Shown: positions 50,867 through 59,269, counted from the stretch's first letter. The stretch: DNA of 64,000 bases from Chitinophagales bacterium (GCA_013298845.1 JAAFJN010000009.1:52566-116565), one strand, 5' to 3'. Notes: generated from the sequence alone by a model not told the origin. Numbers and translations are program-made.

Positions 50867-51964
50867 GTGCTGCATTCGCTTCAACTCACGCATTTTAAAA
50901 ACTATACCGGACAAGGCATTGCGCTTTCGCCCGGTATTAATTGTTTTGTGGGGTTGAACGGCATGGGTAAAACCAATGTCCTCGACGCGGTGCATTACCT
51001 TTGCCTCACCAAAAGCCACAAAGGACTCCCGGATAAGTTGCTCCTCCAACACGAAGCCCCGTTTTTTCGGGTCGAAGGCGTTTTTGATACCGACGGCGAA
51101 CGCCATAAAGTGGTGCTCAAAATGCCCGCCGATAAACGCAAAGAACTGGAAGTAAACGGTACGGTTATTACTCGTTTGGCCGATCACATCGGGAAGTTTC
51201 CGGCCGTTATGATCGCCCCCGACGACGTGGATCTGGTGCAGGAAGGCAGCGAAGAACGCCGGCGTTACCTCGACAGTACCTTGTCGCAGATATCGGTGGA
51301 GTATTTACAACATTTGCTGGTGTTTAATAATTTGCTCAAACAGCGCAATGCTCTGCTCAAAAATTTCGCGGCGCAGCGGTATTTTGAACCCATTTTGCTG
51401 GAGGCCATTGATCGCCAAATGCCCCGTCCGGCAGCCGCTATTCAATCGGAGCGGTTTGCGATGGTGGAAAAAATTCAGCCGTTGTTTCAGGAATTATACC
51501 AAGCCATTTCCGGCGGACGCGAGCAGGCGCACATTGAATTGGTCTCTGATTGGCCCGAAAAAATCGATTATTACGCCGTTTTGCGCGAAAATTTGGAAAA
51601 AGACCGCTATTCCGAACGCACTGCCGCCGGGCCGCACCGCGACGATATGGCTTTTTTGCTCGACGGTTATCCGCTCAAGAAATTTGCCTCGCAGGGACAG
51701 TTAAAGTCCTTTTTGTTGGCGCTGCGGTTGGCGCAATACGAATATCTGCGCCTTGAAAAAGGCCGCGCACCCATTTTACTGCTCGACGATATTTTTGATA
51801 AACTGGATAGTTTGCGCGTAAAACAACTCGTTCAGTTATTGTTGGAACGCGAAGTACCACAAATCCTCATCACCGATACCCAACGTACCCGCATGGAAGA
51901 CGTTATGCGCGATTTAAGCACGGATTTTCGAGTGTTTTTGGTGGAGAATGGTGCCCTCACGTAA
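50867..51964 (+). CDS. recF: DNA replication and repair protein RecF
   Basis: A 365-residue SMC-like ATPase that loads RecA at gaps. Walker A GLNGMGKTN near residue 30, the LTKSHKGLPDKLLLQHE region, MIAPDDVDLVQEGSEERRRYLD (signature-like region), AAGPHRDDM, FASQGQLKSFLLALRLAQ (ABC signature) and Walker B PILLLDDIFDKLD. The start is taken as GTG 50867 (VLHSLQLTHFKNY); the frame is open back to 50747 inside rnr, which is not credible as start. RecF normally begins MxLxxLxLxxFRNY, which fits. Confidence 0.92.
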   Translation: MLHSLQLTHFKNYTGQGIALSPGINCFVGLNGMGKTNVLDAVHYLCLTKSHKGLPDKLLLQHEAPFFRVEGVFDTDGERHKVVLKMPADKRKELEVNGTVITRLADHIGKFPAVMIAPDDVDLVQEGSEERRRYLDSTLSQISVEYLQHLLVFNNLLKQRNALLKNFAAQRYFEPILLEAIDRQMPRPAAAIQSERFAMVEKIQPLFQELYQAISGGREQAHIELVSDWPEKIDYYAVLRENLEKDRYSERTAAGPHRDDMAFLLDGYPLKKFASQGQLKSFLLALRLAQYEYLRLEKGRAPILLLDDIFDKLDSLRVKQLVQLLLEREVPQILITDTQRTRMEDVMRDLSTDFRVFLVENGALT

Positions 51965-52320
51965 GGGTAGTCCTTGAGGCTACTCCATCTACCCCATCTG
52001 CCCCATCCCCGGTAGCATCCCCATAGGCTCATCCCATACACACCTATACATCATGTATCATATGCCCTCATCCATCGTAAGGGCAGCCCTTGTGGCTGCC
52101 CTATCTGCCCCCAAAGCCACCCTTGTGGCTGCCCTATCTACCCGCTCCACCCTTGTGGCTGCCCTATCTACCCGCTCCACCCTTGTGGCTGCCCTATCTA
52201 CCCGCTCCACCCTTGTGGCTGCCCTATCTACCCGCTCCACCCTCGTGGCTGCATCTACCCGCTCCACCCTCGTGGCTGCATCTACCCGCTCCACCCTCGT
52301 GACTACCCCATCTACCCTAA
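51965..52320 (+). repeat. CCTTGTGGCTGCC tandem array, in frame
   Basis: Immediately after recF: a degenerate copy (GTAGTCCTTGAGGCTAC), CCCATCTGCCCCATC words, then the palindrome GGGCAGCC-CTTGT-GGCTGCCC (52081-52101). From about 52120 there are four 30-bp units (CCTTGTGGCTGCCCTATCTA then CCCGCTCCAC) followed by two or three 27-bp units (CTCGTGGCTGCATCTACC...). All units are multiples of 3, so the reading frame of the next gene stays open through the array (each unit reads LVAALSTRST). Recurs inverted at 52930-52979. Confidence 0.88.
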
Positions 52321-52925
52321 AAGCGCGATTATCCCTCGTGGCTGCCCTTTTCCTTTTCGCGGCCACCTGCGCCATCAACGCGCAATCCACTCTGCCCGAA
52401 TGGAACCAACAACGCACCCAACGCACCCGCTACTCCATGTACGTGTTAGGCGGCTGGGCAGCGGCCAATATCGCCTCCGGGGCCATCGGAATGGCGCGAA
52501 CCAAAGGCGCCGATCGGGCTTTTTACCAAATGAACCTCGGGTGGGGCCTCATCAACGCCGGATTGGCCACCAGCGGCATCTGGACGGCGGCACACACCGA
52601 TTACGCCGCTTTAAACTGGTGGGATAGTCAGCAGGAACTACAACGCATCCGGCAGATTTTTTTGTTCAACGCCGGTTTGGATGTGGGCTATATCGCCGCC
52701 GGTGCCTGGATGACCGAACGCGCCAAAAATACCCAAAAAAATGCCGATCGCTGGCGGGGATTTGGCCGGAGTATTATCCTGCAAGGGGCCTTTTTGTTTG
52801 TATTTGATTTGGGCGCATTTGCCTATCACGGGCCATTGAGTGCGCCGTTAAAAAATATTATGCCCGATAAAATGGGCAGTTTGTTCATTGCGCCGTCGGG
52901 GGTGTCGTGGAGATATTCGCTTTAA
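52299..52925 (+). CDS. Small membrane protein of unknown family, 5' end in the repeat array
   Basis: From GTG 52299 this gives 208 residues: MTTPSTLKARLSLVAALFLF as signal/anchor (cleavage near AINAQ), then four hydrophobic segments (MYVLGGWAAANIASGAIGMA, LGWGLINAGLATSGIWTAA, FNAGLDVGYIAAGAWM, IILQGAFLFVFDLGAFAY). Possibly the DUF6992 family, from memory only. An ATG at 52053 would prepend ~82 residues made wholly of the repeat (STRSTLVAAL) and bury the signal sequence, so I prefer GTG 52299, but only N-terminal data could decide. Inverted copies of the repeat flank the gene. Confidence 0.55.
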   Translation: MTTPSTLKARLSLVAALFLFAATCAINAQSTLPEWNQQRTQRTRYSMYVLGGWAAANIASGAIGMARTKGADRAFYQMNLGWGLINAGLATSGIWTAAHTDYAALNWWDSQQELQRIRQIFLFNAGLDVGYIAAGAWMTERAKNTQKNADRWRGFGRSIILQGAFLFVFDLGAFAYHGPLSAPLKNIMPDKMGSLFIAPSGVSWRYSL

Positions 52926-52929
52926 TGCG

Positions 52930-52979
52930 AGATAGGGCGGCCACAAGGGCTGTCATGAGGGCGGCCACAAGGGCCGCCC
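52930..52979 (-). repeat. Inverted copy of the CCTTGTGG repeat with perfect hairpin
   Basis: AGATAGGGCGGCCACAAGGG at 52930-52949 is the reverse complement (one change) of the 30-bp array word; GGGCGGCC-ACAAG-GGCCGCCC (52959-52979) is a perfect 8-bp stem with 5-nt loop. It sits between the convergent genes ending at 52925 and 53004. Confidence 0.8.
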
Positions 52980-53003
52980 CGACGGCCGCTCCGACGGCCG
53001 ACG

Positions 53004-54224
53004 CTATTCCTCCAAAAAATCGAGGTCTTTGCCGTAGGTTTCGTCCATAAAATACGCTGAAATTTCGGCCAAAACGAAAAAAATCAAGCCCGTTACCCAC
53101 GCGCCGGTCAGGTAATCGCCCGTCCAGGTGCGCATGAATTGGAACAATAGCAAAATGAGCGGCAAGGCACCGCGCACCATATTGGGAATACTAATGGCCG
53201 CCGAAGCGCGCAAATTGGTACCAAATTGCTCCACGCCCATCGTTAAATACACCACATTGAAACCCGCGCCAAATCCGAGGGCAAAGCACAAGGTGTAAAA
53301 CAACGTTGGATTACCGCGTTGGACAAAAAACGCCACCACGAGCAAGGCTGTGAGGTGCAAAAACAGGAAATACGTCTTTTTGCGGCTTTTCCAGTGTTCG
53401 CTCAACGCGCCCACCGCCAAGTCACCCAGCCCAACGCCGAGGTATAAAAACATAATGGAACGGCCCGGATCAATGTTGGGAATGCCCATTTGTAGGCCAA
53501 ACTGATCGGAAAAAGTCACCAAAACCCCGATAATATACCAAACCGGCAATCCAATGAGTACACATTGCAGGTATTTGATAAACCGTTTTTTGTTGTTAAA
53601 AAACATCAAAAAATTGCCCTTTTGGACGTTCGCGGTTTGGGTTTCGCGGAACAACCCGCTTTCGTACAGTTGCACCCGCATGAGCAGTAGCAAAAGCCCC
53701 ATTCCGCCGCCGATGTAGTAACACGTGCGCCAATCGAACCACTGCTTGACCCCAAACGCACAAACCGCACCCAATACCCCAAAACCTGCGATAAAACCCG
53801 CCGCGAGGCTGCGTTGCTCTTTGGGTAATTGTTCACTCACGAGGGTTAATCCGGCACCCAGTTCACCCGCCAAACCAACTCCGGCAATAAACCGGAGTAT
53901 CATGTATTGGGGAATGTCGGTCACCATACCATTGAGGATATTGGCCACCGAATACAGCAAAATAGAGCCAAAAAGCACGCTCAAACGCCCTTTTTTATCG
54001 CCAATAATGCCAAACACAACACCACCCACCAGCAAACCTACCATTTGAATACTAATGAGTTGTTCGCCCGTGGAGAGTATTTCGGTGGGGGAGAGGCCCA
54101 AATCCGCCAGACTGGTTTTGCGGATAATGGAAAACAGCAACAAGTCGTACACATCAACAAAAAAGCCGAGTGCACTAACGATCACTGATAACTGAAACAA
54201 AGATTTATATTTACCGGACATCAT
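53004..54224 (-). CDS. MFS transporter
   Basis: A 406-residue inner-membrane protein with twelve hydrophobic segments. Major-facilitator loop motif A-like GIIGDKKGRLSVLFGS between TM2 and TM3, and the second-half equivalent SEHWKSRKKTYF. TM1 holds GFFVDVYDLLLFSII and TM4 VGLAGELGAGLTLVSEQLPKEQR, as in the sugar or aromatic-acid/metabolite:H+ symporters. Substrate unknown. The -7 box is only 8 bp before the start, so the transcript may be nearly leaderless. Two adjacent Met codons (54224 and 54221) are possible starts. Confidence 0.85.
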   Translation of the reverse strand: MMSGKYKSLFQLSVIVSALGFFVDVYDLLLFSIIRKTSLADLGLSPTEILSTGEQLISIQMVGLLVGGVVFGIIGDKKGRLSVLFGSILLYSVANILNGMVTDIPQYMILRFIAGVGLAGELGAGLTLVSEQLPKEQRSLAAGFIAGFGVLGAVCAFGVKQWFDWRTCYYIGGGMGLLLLLMRVQLYESGLFRETQTANVQKGNFLMFFNNKKRFIKYLQCVLIGLPVWYIIGVLVTFSDQFGLQMGIPNIDPGRSIMFLYLGVGLGDLAVGALSEHWKSRKKTYFLFLHLTALLVVAFFVQRGNPTLFYTLCFALGFGAGFNVVYLTMGVEQFGTNLRASAAISIPNMVRGALPLILLLFQFMRTWTGDYLTGAWVTGLIFFVLAEISAYFMDETYGKDLDFLEE

Positions 54225-54231
54225 GTGGGCG

Positions 54232-54239
54232 CAAATGTA
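54232..54239 (-). promoter_or_regulatory. TACATTTG -7 box for the MFS gene
   Basis: CAAATGTA on the plus strand, 8 bp upstream of the ATG pair at 54224/54221. A TTG lies 24 bp farther upstream. Confidence 0.5.
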
Positions 54240-54344
54240 CTTTTTTTGTCTGCTAAAATTGGTCAAAATCTCTTTTGTTTCTCCCGTAAATTTTAAAACA
54301 TCAATAATTTTGCAACATTAATTCAATCTTTATCAACAAACACG

Positions 54345-54977
54345 ATGATGAAACACACCATTTTTACACTGCTTATTGCGGTATTATTGCTCCCTTCCTG
54401 CGGGCAGGTTTATTATTACAATCCGGCGGACCAGCAGCCCGAACCCACGCGATTGGCCAATTATCATGGCGTTCCTAATTTGACCAGCCACACCGGCGAA
54501 TGCGTGATTACCACCGAAATGCGCACCGTGAATTCCGATAATTTTTTGGATTTGGGCTTGTTTATTCACAACCAATCGGATTCTACCGTGCATTTTGACC
54601 CCAAAGAGGTGAAAGCCTATGGTTTTGATGCCAACGGAAAAAAAGGGGCGTTAAAAATATTCACGGCAACCGAGTACGTGGAATTTGCTATGGTTCGCGA
54701 AGCATTTGTGCAGCAGTTGAATTTTGATTCGGCTATTAATCTCGCCGGTTTGGCCAGTAACAATCAGGTTGTTCCCGTTCATCCCGCTTCGGTGGCACCC
54801 TATATTTCACCCGATGGATTGTTGCGGGCGCATACCATCGCTCCCCACCAGGGAGTAGCCGGAATGATTAAAATTGGAAAAAACAACGCCTTTAAGCACA
54901 ATTATTTGATCGAAGTGCCGGTAAATGGCCGTTATGTCAAGTTTGTTTTTGGCAAAAGAGTTAAGTTGCTTAGTTGA
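54345..54977 (+). CDS. Lipoprotein, paralogue A of the VYYY family
   Basis: A 210-residue lipoprotein: MMKHTIFTLLIAVLLLPSC with lipobox LPSC. Mature part VYYYNPADQQPEPTRLANYH, GVPNLTSHTGECVITTEM, FLDLGLFIHNQSDSTVHF, VKAYGFDANGKKGALKIFT and C-terminal GMIKIGKN...YLIEVPVNGRYVKFVF. It shares nearly the whole length with the lipoprotein at 58592 but lacks the latter's central hydrophobic insert. Family not recognised; it looks like an all-beta surface lipoprotein. The two copies bracket the sigma cassette in the same orientation. Confidence 0.7.
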   Translation: MMKHTIFTLLIAVLLLPSCGQVYYYNPADQQPEPTRLANYHGVPNLTSHTGECVITTEMRTVNSDNFLDLGLFIHNQSDSTVHFDPKEVKAYGFDANGKKGALKIFTATEYVEFAMVREAFVQQLNFDSAINLAGLASNNQVVPVHPASVAPYISPDGLLRAHTIAPHQGVAGMIKIGKNNAFKHNYLIEVPVNGRYVKFVFGKRVKLLS

Positions 54978-55009
54978 GCATCGGCCGGTTTTGCGCACCG
55001 CAATTTGGC

Positions 55010-55050
55010 GATTTCGGTCGGTTTTGATACCCAAAACCGGCCGAAATCGA
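55010..55050 (+). terminator. 18-bp hairpin between lipoprotein A and the sigma gene
   Basis: CGATTTCGGTCGGTTTTG (55010-55027) pairs with CAAAACCGGCCGAAATCG (55033-55050), one G.T, 5-nt loop. A partial direct copy of the left arm (CGGCCGGTTTTG) lies just upstream at 54982. No T run follows, so attenuator or RNA-processing roles are also possible. Confidence 0.55.
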
Positions 55051-55089
55051 AGTGTAAACCCATGCCGAAGCGATAAAAGCAACTATTTT

Positions 55090-55109
55090 GCAACCGAATT
55101 TTAGGTTGC
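55090..55109 (+). promoter_or_regulatory. Small stem-loop before the sigma-factor start
   Basis: GCAACC (55090-55095) and GGTTGC (55104-55109) form a 6-bp stem ending 7 bp before the ATG at 55117. It may affect translation of the sigma factor. Confidence 0.3.
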
Positions 55110-55116
55110 GGGTCTA

Positions 55117-55692
55117 ATGAAGCATATGAGCAATGAAAGCGGGCGCTTTTCGGACAAAGTTATTGTTACCAATATCTTGAATGGCAACATTCAGGACTTT
55201 GCGGTCGTGGTAACCCAAACGGAAAAGTTGGTCGCTCAAATTGTGCGGAAAATGACAACGAATGCAGATGACCAAAAAGACCTGGTGCAAGATATTTATT
55301 TAAAGGTTTACCAAAATTTGCCTTCATTTCAGTTCAAATCCAAATTATCCACCTGGATTGCCAACATCGCTTATAATACGACTGTACGTTATCTTCAAAA
55401 AAAGAAAATTCCAATCATTGGGATGGAGGAAACGACCGAAAGTAAGTTTATAGCCACCGAAGATGCCGAGTTTGATACCATCAAAACAGAAGCAGTGGAT
55501 ATTCTTACCAAAGAAATAGATCAACTGCCACCGCTGTACAAAACCTTAATCACCCTGTACCATCTGGAAGAATTGCCCAACAAGGAAATTGCCGAAATCA
55601 CCAATTTGCCCGAAGGAACCATCAAAAGTTACCTGTACCGAGCAAGAAAAATGCTAAAAGACAATGTCAATCATCATTATAAAAATAGGTAG
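55117..55692 (+). CDS. ECF-type sigma factor
   Basis: A 191-residue RNA polymerase sigma factor. Region 2 includes QTEKLVAQIVRKMTTNADDQKDLVQDIYLKVYQNL and SKLSTWIANIAYNTTVRYL; region 4 includes IDQLPPLYKTLITLYHLEEL and NKEIAEITNLPEGTIKSYLYRARKML, the DNA-contacting helix-turn-helix. There is no region 3, as in ECF factors. The anti-sigma gene starts 2 bp after the stop. A second Met three codons in (MSNESG) is also a possible start. Target promoters are unknown; autoregulation of this cluster is likely by analogy. Confidence 0.92.
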   Translation: MKHMSNESGRFSDKVIVTNILNGNIQDFAVVVTQTEKLVAQIVRKMTTNADDQKDLVQDIYLKVYQNLPSFQFKSKLSTWIANIAYNTTVRYLQKKKIPIIGMEETTESKFIATEDAEFDTIKTEAVDILTKEIDQLPPLYKTLITLYHLEELPNKEIAEITNLPEGTIKSYLYRARKMLKDNVNHHYKNR

Positions 55693-55694
55693 GT

Positions 55695-56162
55695 ATGACA
55701 AATAATCATTTGACGGACGAAACCTTGCAGGCATTTCTGCTAAAAGAATCGCAAGATGATGCGGTCGCTGCGCACCTTTCAGCGTGTGCCGAATGCCGGG
55801 AAAAACTTGAAAACTATCAACGTCTGGTGGCTGGAATGCAAAAAATGGCCCCGGAAAGTTTTGCCTTTGACGTTACCACCGTGGTGATGGATAAAGTTGT
55901 ACGATATGAAAGGCAAAAAAAACGAATGCAAGAATTGGTTTTTTGGGGGCTTTTGAGCATTTTAATTATCGTCATTATAGCGTTTTCCATTCCTTTTTTG
56001 TCCCAAATACGGGCGGTTTTTACCGCAATACCCGTTTTTACCATGCTATTGATCATCGGAACCGGCTTGGTTGTATTGCTATTTTTGATAGTTGACCTCA
56101 ATACGCAGTACAAAAGGAAAGCGGAAAAAATATTTCAAAATAAATTGCAACCGATACGCTAA
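55695..56162 (+). CDS. Zinc-finger anti-sigma factor
   Basis: A 155-residue membrane protein. The N-terminal ZAS motif AHLSACAECREKL (His-x3-Cys-x2-Cys) would hold the cytoplasmic sigma factor; two hydrophobic segments follow (FWGLLSILIIVIIAFSIPFL; FTAIPVFTMLLIIGTGLVVL) with a short loop between, so there is almost no periplasmic sensor. It is translationally coupled to the sigma gene. The pair follows the usual arrangement where membrane stress frees the sigma factor. Confidence 0.85.
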   Translation: MTNNHLTDETLQAFLLKESQDDAVAAHLSACAECREKLENYQRLVAGMQKMAPESFAFDVTTVVMDKVVRYERQKKRMQELVFWGLLSILIIVIIAFSIPFLSQIRAVFTAIPVFTMLLIIGTGLVVLLFLIVDLNTQYKRKAEKIFQNKLQPIR

Positions 56163-56202
56163 ATCAGGATCTAATAAAGCGTGGTTAAATATAAATTATA
56201 AA

Positions 56203-56652
56203 ATGAAAAGACTACTCGCATTCATCATAATTTCGTTGGGAACAGTGCCCGTTTTTGCGCAAAACCGCCCAACAATGGATACGCCGCCCAACGCGGTTGA
56301 TCCTTTGGCATCAGAACCGATAGCGGGAATTATGTTTCCCATTCTGTTTATGGCATTTTTGGTGTTTATGCTCACCTTATTGATCAAGTATTTTTTAGAT
56401 TTTCGGTTGAAAAACAAACTCATTGACCGAGGAATGTCGGAGCAGTTAACCGCTTATTTATTAGACAAAAATGACCGGGAAAAGCAGCAGGAAGTGATCA
56501 AATTGGCCATTTTGTTTTGTGGCATTGGTTTGGGTTTGCTCTTAACGTACTTCACCGCCCCCATTCATATTCATTCCTTGGCGATTATGGCCTTTAGCCT
56601 TGGCCTAAGTTATTTGGCGTATTTCCTTTATTTAAGAAGGTCAAATACGTAG
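56203..56652 (+). CDS. Small membrane protein, DUF6249-like
   Basis: A 149-residue protein from ATG 56203: signal peptide MKRLLAFIIISLGTVPVFAQ, then three hydrophobic segments (IMFPILFMAFLVFMLTLLIKY, LAILFCGIGLGLLLTYF, LAIMAFSLGLSYLAYFLYLR) and a charged cytoplasmic part with NKLIDRGMSEQLTAYLLDKN. This arrangement, together with a sigma/anti-sigma pair, recalls DUF6249 proteins of Bacteroidota. It follows the anti-sigma gene by 40 bp and ends before a small terminator, so it is most likely the third gene of the operon. It may help sense membrane state. Confidence 0.65.
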   Translation: MKRLLAFIIISLGTVPVFAQNRPTMDTPPNAVDPLASEPIAGIMFPILFMAFLVFMLTLLIKYFLDFRLKNKLIDRGMSEQLTAYLLDKNDREKQQEVIKLAILFCGIGLGLLLTYFTAPIHIHSLAIMAFSLGLSYLAYFLYLRRSNT

Positions 56653-56705
56653 ATTTTATCCGCTATTTTTTATGGTAAAATTCAAAACCTCACACTCCGT
56701 GGGGC

Positions 56706-56726
56706 AGGCACTTTATTGCCTTTTTT
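56706..56726 (+). terminator. Terminator after the sigma operon
   Basis: AGGCA-CTTTAT-TGCCT with six T following. A short stem, but classic form; it implies that the serine hydrolase has its own transcript. Confidence 0.5.
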
Positions 56727-56768
56727 CTAATTCAATTTTTATTTATTAAGTTTTAAAACAAAAAAATA

Positions 56769-58451
56769 ATGAACCATTTATTCACATTTTTAGCGCTTTT
56801 TGTTGCTTTATGCGCATTTGGGCAAGGTAAACAAGTCGCATCCACTCAAAACAGCACCTTGGGTGTAACTTCTGCCCAGAGTATAGAAACTGACATTGAC
56901 GCTATTTTTAATCAGGCTTATCCGGCCAATGCGCCCGGGGCAACTGTTTTGATGGCCAAAGGTGACACGATTTTTTACCGAAAGGCATTTGGTATGGCGA
57001 ATGTAGAATTGGGCGCGTCCATGAAGCCCGAAAGTGTGTTGCAGTTGGCGTCTATCACCAAACAATTTACCAGTGTTGCTATTCTGATGCTCCTGGAACA
57101 AGGTAAACTAAGCCTGAAAGACCCTTTGTCAAAATACATCGCAGATTTCCCGCGTGGCAATGAAATTACAATTCACCATTTGCTTAATCATACTTCCGGG
57201 ATTAAAAGTTACACCAATTTGCCCGAATTTAGGACAAAAACCCGGTTGGATATGACCCCCGAAGAAATTATTGGCAGTTTTAAAAACCTGCCTTTGGACT
57301 TTAACCCTAACGAAAAGCACGAATACAGCAATTCCGGTTATTTTCTTTTGGGTTATATTATCGAGCAATTATCCGGGATGCCCTATGAGGATTTTATCCA
57401 AAAAAATATCTTTGACCAACTTGGGATGAAAAACTCTTATTACGCAAATACGTACAAAATTATTCCCAACCGGGCCAATGGTTACCAATTCTACGAAGGC
57501 AATTACGAAAATGCCGAGTTTATGAGTACCACCATTCCTTACGCGGCGGGTTCATTAATGTCCACCATTGATGATATGTTTTTGTGGAGCAAGGCCATTC
57601 ACCACAATACCCTGATTTCGGAAAGCAGCAAACGAATGGCCTTTACCAATTACACCTTAATTAACGGAAAACACAATAATTACGGCTACGGTTGGTATAT
57701 CAATGAAATCGCCGGAGTCGCCACGGTGGAACATACGGGGGGGATTAATGGCTTTACCACATCGGGAATTTATGTTCCGGGTAAAAATATTTACGCCATT
57801 GTTTTAACGAATCTCGACAACGGCAAAGGCCCGGAAGCCTGCAATATAAAAGCGGTGTCGGCGCTATTGGGAAAACCCCTGACCGAAAAAAAAGCCGTAA
57901 AAATGTCGGAAAAAGAGTTGAAAAAATGGGTAGGTGCTTATCAATTCGAGGAGGTGGTGCGCTTTATCTCTTTTGATAATGGTGCATTATACAGTGCGCG
58001 GGAAGGGGGGCGGCCCATAAAACTGGAACCATTGTCGGATCATGAATTTGGGTTTGAAAATAGTACCGCAACGTACGATTTTTCTTTAAAAAATGGCAAA
58101 AAGCAAGTGCTTTTTGCCGATCGGATTGTAAAAAGCGTGGGTTTGGAAACGGATAAAAAGCCATTGTCCGAAAAAGAATCCATCGCTTTGGCACCGGAAA
58201 TTCTCAGCCAATACGTTGGGGTTTATGAGTTGCAACCCGCTTTTGAAATTGAAATTGCGCTACAAAACAACCAACTTTTGGCAAAGGCCACGGGACAGCC
58301 AACGGTTGATCTTTGGGCGGAAACCCAAACGCGTTTTTTTATAAAAGAAATCGGGGCGCAAATGGAGTTTCACCTAAACACCGACGGAACAGTAAAAAGT
58401 TTGACATTCTCTCAGGGAGGAAATACCTTGGAAGGGAAGAAAATACGGTAG
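56769..58451 (+). CDS. Class C beta-lactamase-fold serine hydrolase
   Basis: A 560-residue exported protein, signal peptide MNHLFTFLALFVALCAFGQG. The catalytic domain (~45-370) has SITK (Ser95, Lys98), Tyr-Ser-Asn (186-188, EYSNSGYFLLGYI) and the HTGG motif (VEHTGGINGF) that replaces KTG. About 190 further residues in two beta modules follow (LKKWVGAYQFEEVVRF; LSQYVGVYELQPAFEIEI), as in other Bacteroidota members of the family with lipocalin-like tails. Such proteins are esterases, D-amino-acid peptidases or penicillin-binding proteins; a true beta-lactamase role is unproven. Confidence 0.88.
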   Translation: MNHLFTFLALFVALCAFGQGKQVASTQNSTLGVTSAQSIETDIDAIFNQAYPANAPGATVLMAKGDTIFYRKAFGMANVELGASMKPESVLQLASITKQFTSVAILMLLEQGKLSLKDPLSKYIADFPRGNEITIHHLLNHTSGIKSYTNLPEFRTKTRLDMTPEEIIGSFKNLPLDFNPNEKHEYSNSGYFLLGYIIEQLSGMPYEDFIQKNIFDQLGMKNSYYANTYKIIPNRANGYQFYEGNYENAEFMSTTIPYAAGSLMSTIDDMFLWSKAIHHNTLISESSKRMAFTNYTLINGKHNNYGYGWYINEIAGVATVEHTGGINGFTTSGIYVPGKNIYAIVLTNLDNGKGPEACNIKAVSALLGKPLTEKKAVKMSEKELKKWVGAYQFEEVVRFISFDNGALYSAREGGRPIKLEPLSDHEFGFENSTATYDFSLKNGKKQVLFADRIVKSVGLETDKKPLSEKESIALAPEILSQYVGVYELQPAFEIEIALQNNQLLAKATGQPTVDLWAETQTRFFIKEIGAQMEFHLNTDGTVKSLTFSQGGNTLEGKKIR

Positions 58452-58591
58452 TTCCGTTTGCATTATCGTACGTTTCAACCCCTAAAATTTGTTAAAATTA
58501 CCCTTAATTCTCGTTAATACACTTGCAGTATTTAAGGATTGTTAACAACTTTGTCCCATCAAATTCAATCTTAACAATTCAAAGTATCGCT

Positions 58592-59269
58592 ATGAAGAAC
58601 TCATTTTTATTTTTGCTGGCAGCAGTCGTATTACTTACTTCGTGCAATCGGGTTTATTATTACAAACCCGCCGCCGAACAACCCGATAATACCCGTTTGA
58701 CGTACAACCACGGTTTGCCCAACCTCACCGGAAACACGGGGGAATGCGAAATTACCGCCGAAATGGTTACGCGTAACGTTTCCGGTTTTTTGGATTTAGG
58801 GCTGTTTATCCGCAACGAAACCGATTCTTTGGTGACTTTTTACCCCGATCAGGTAAAAGCGTACGGGTTTGCCGCCAACGGTAACCGCAAAGAACTCAAG
58901 GTATATACCGCTAAAGAGTACATTCGTTACCGCAATACCCGCGATGCCATTATTGTGGGTTCCATTGCCGCATTGGCCATTGCCGGAACCGTTGCCGCCG
59001 CCAACAGTAGTAGCACCGTTGGGGAAGGTTTGAACAACAACAATAACGCATTTATCGCCGCTCCGTGGCCCGTGTTTTGGGGACCGATTCCGCCCTACGC
59101 ATCGCATGATGGCTTAATTCGCGAACACACCATGTACAAAAACGAGGGATTAGCCGGTAACATCAAAATTCGTAAAGACGACGTTTTTAACCACAAATAC
59201 TTGCTCGAAGTACCGGTGAATGGCCGTTACGTCAAGTTTATATTTGACGAAAAGTTGCGGCGGTTTTAA
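58592..59269 (+). CDS. Lipoprotein, paralogue B of the VYYY family
   Basis: A 225-residue lipoprotein: MKNSFLFLLAAVVLLTSC with lipobox LTSC, then VYYYKPAAEQPDNTRLTYNH, GLPNLTGNTGECEITAEM, FLDLGLFIRNETDSLVTF, VKAYGFAANGNRKELKVYT. In the middle is a hydrophobic insert (AIIVGSIAALAIAGTVAAA) and an Asn-rich run, absent from paralogue A; the C-terminus GNIKIRKDDVFNHKYLLEVP, NGRYVKFIF matches A closely. If the insert crosses a membrane, topology differs between the two. Starts upstream of 58592 would lose the lipobox. Confidence 0.7.
   Translation: MKNSFLFLLAAVVLLTSCNRVYYYKPAAEQPDNTRLTYNHGLPNLTGNTGECEITAEMVTRNVSGFLDLGLFIRNETDSLVTFYPDQVKAYGFAANGNRKELKVYTAKEYIRYRNTRDAIIVGSIAALAIAGTVAAANSSSTVGEGLNNNNNAFIAAPWPVFWGPIPPYASHDGLIREHTMYKNEGLAGNIKIRKDDVFNHKYLLEVPVNGRYVKFIFDEKLRRF

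Noticed and set aside
52085..52320. CRISPR-like array
   Set aside because: Units of 30 and 27 bp run head to tail with no spacers.
56769..58451. Antibiotic-resistance AmpC beta-lactamase
   Set aside because: It has the fold and SxxK/YxN motifs, but the HTG in place of KTG, extra C-terminal modules and envelope context fit a general serine hydrolase better.
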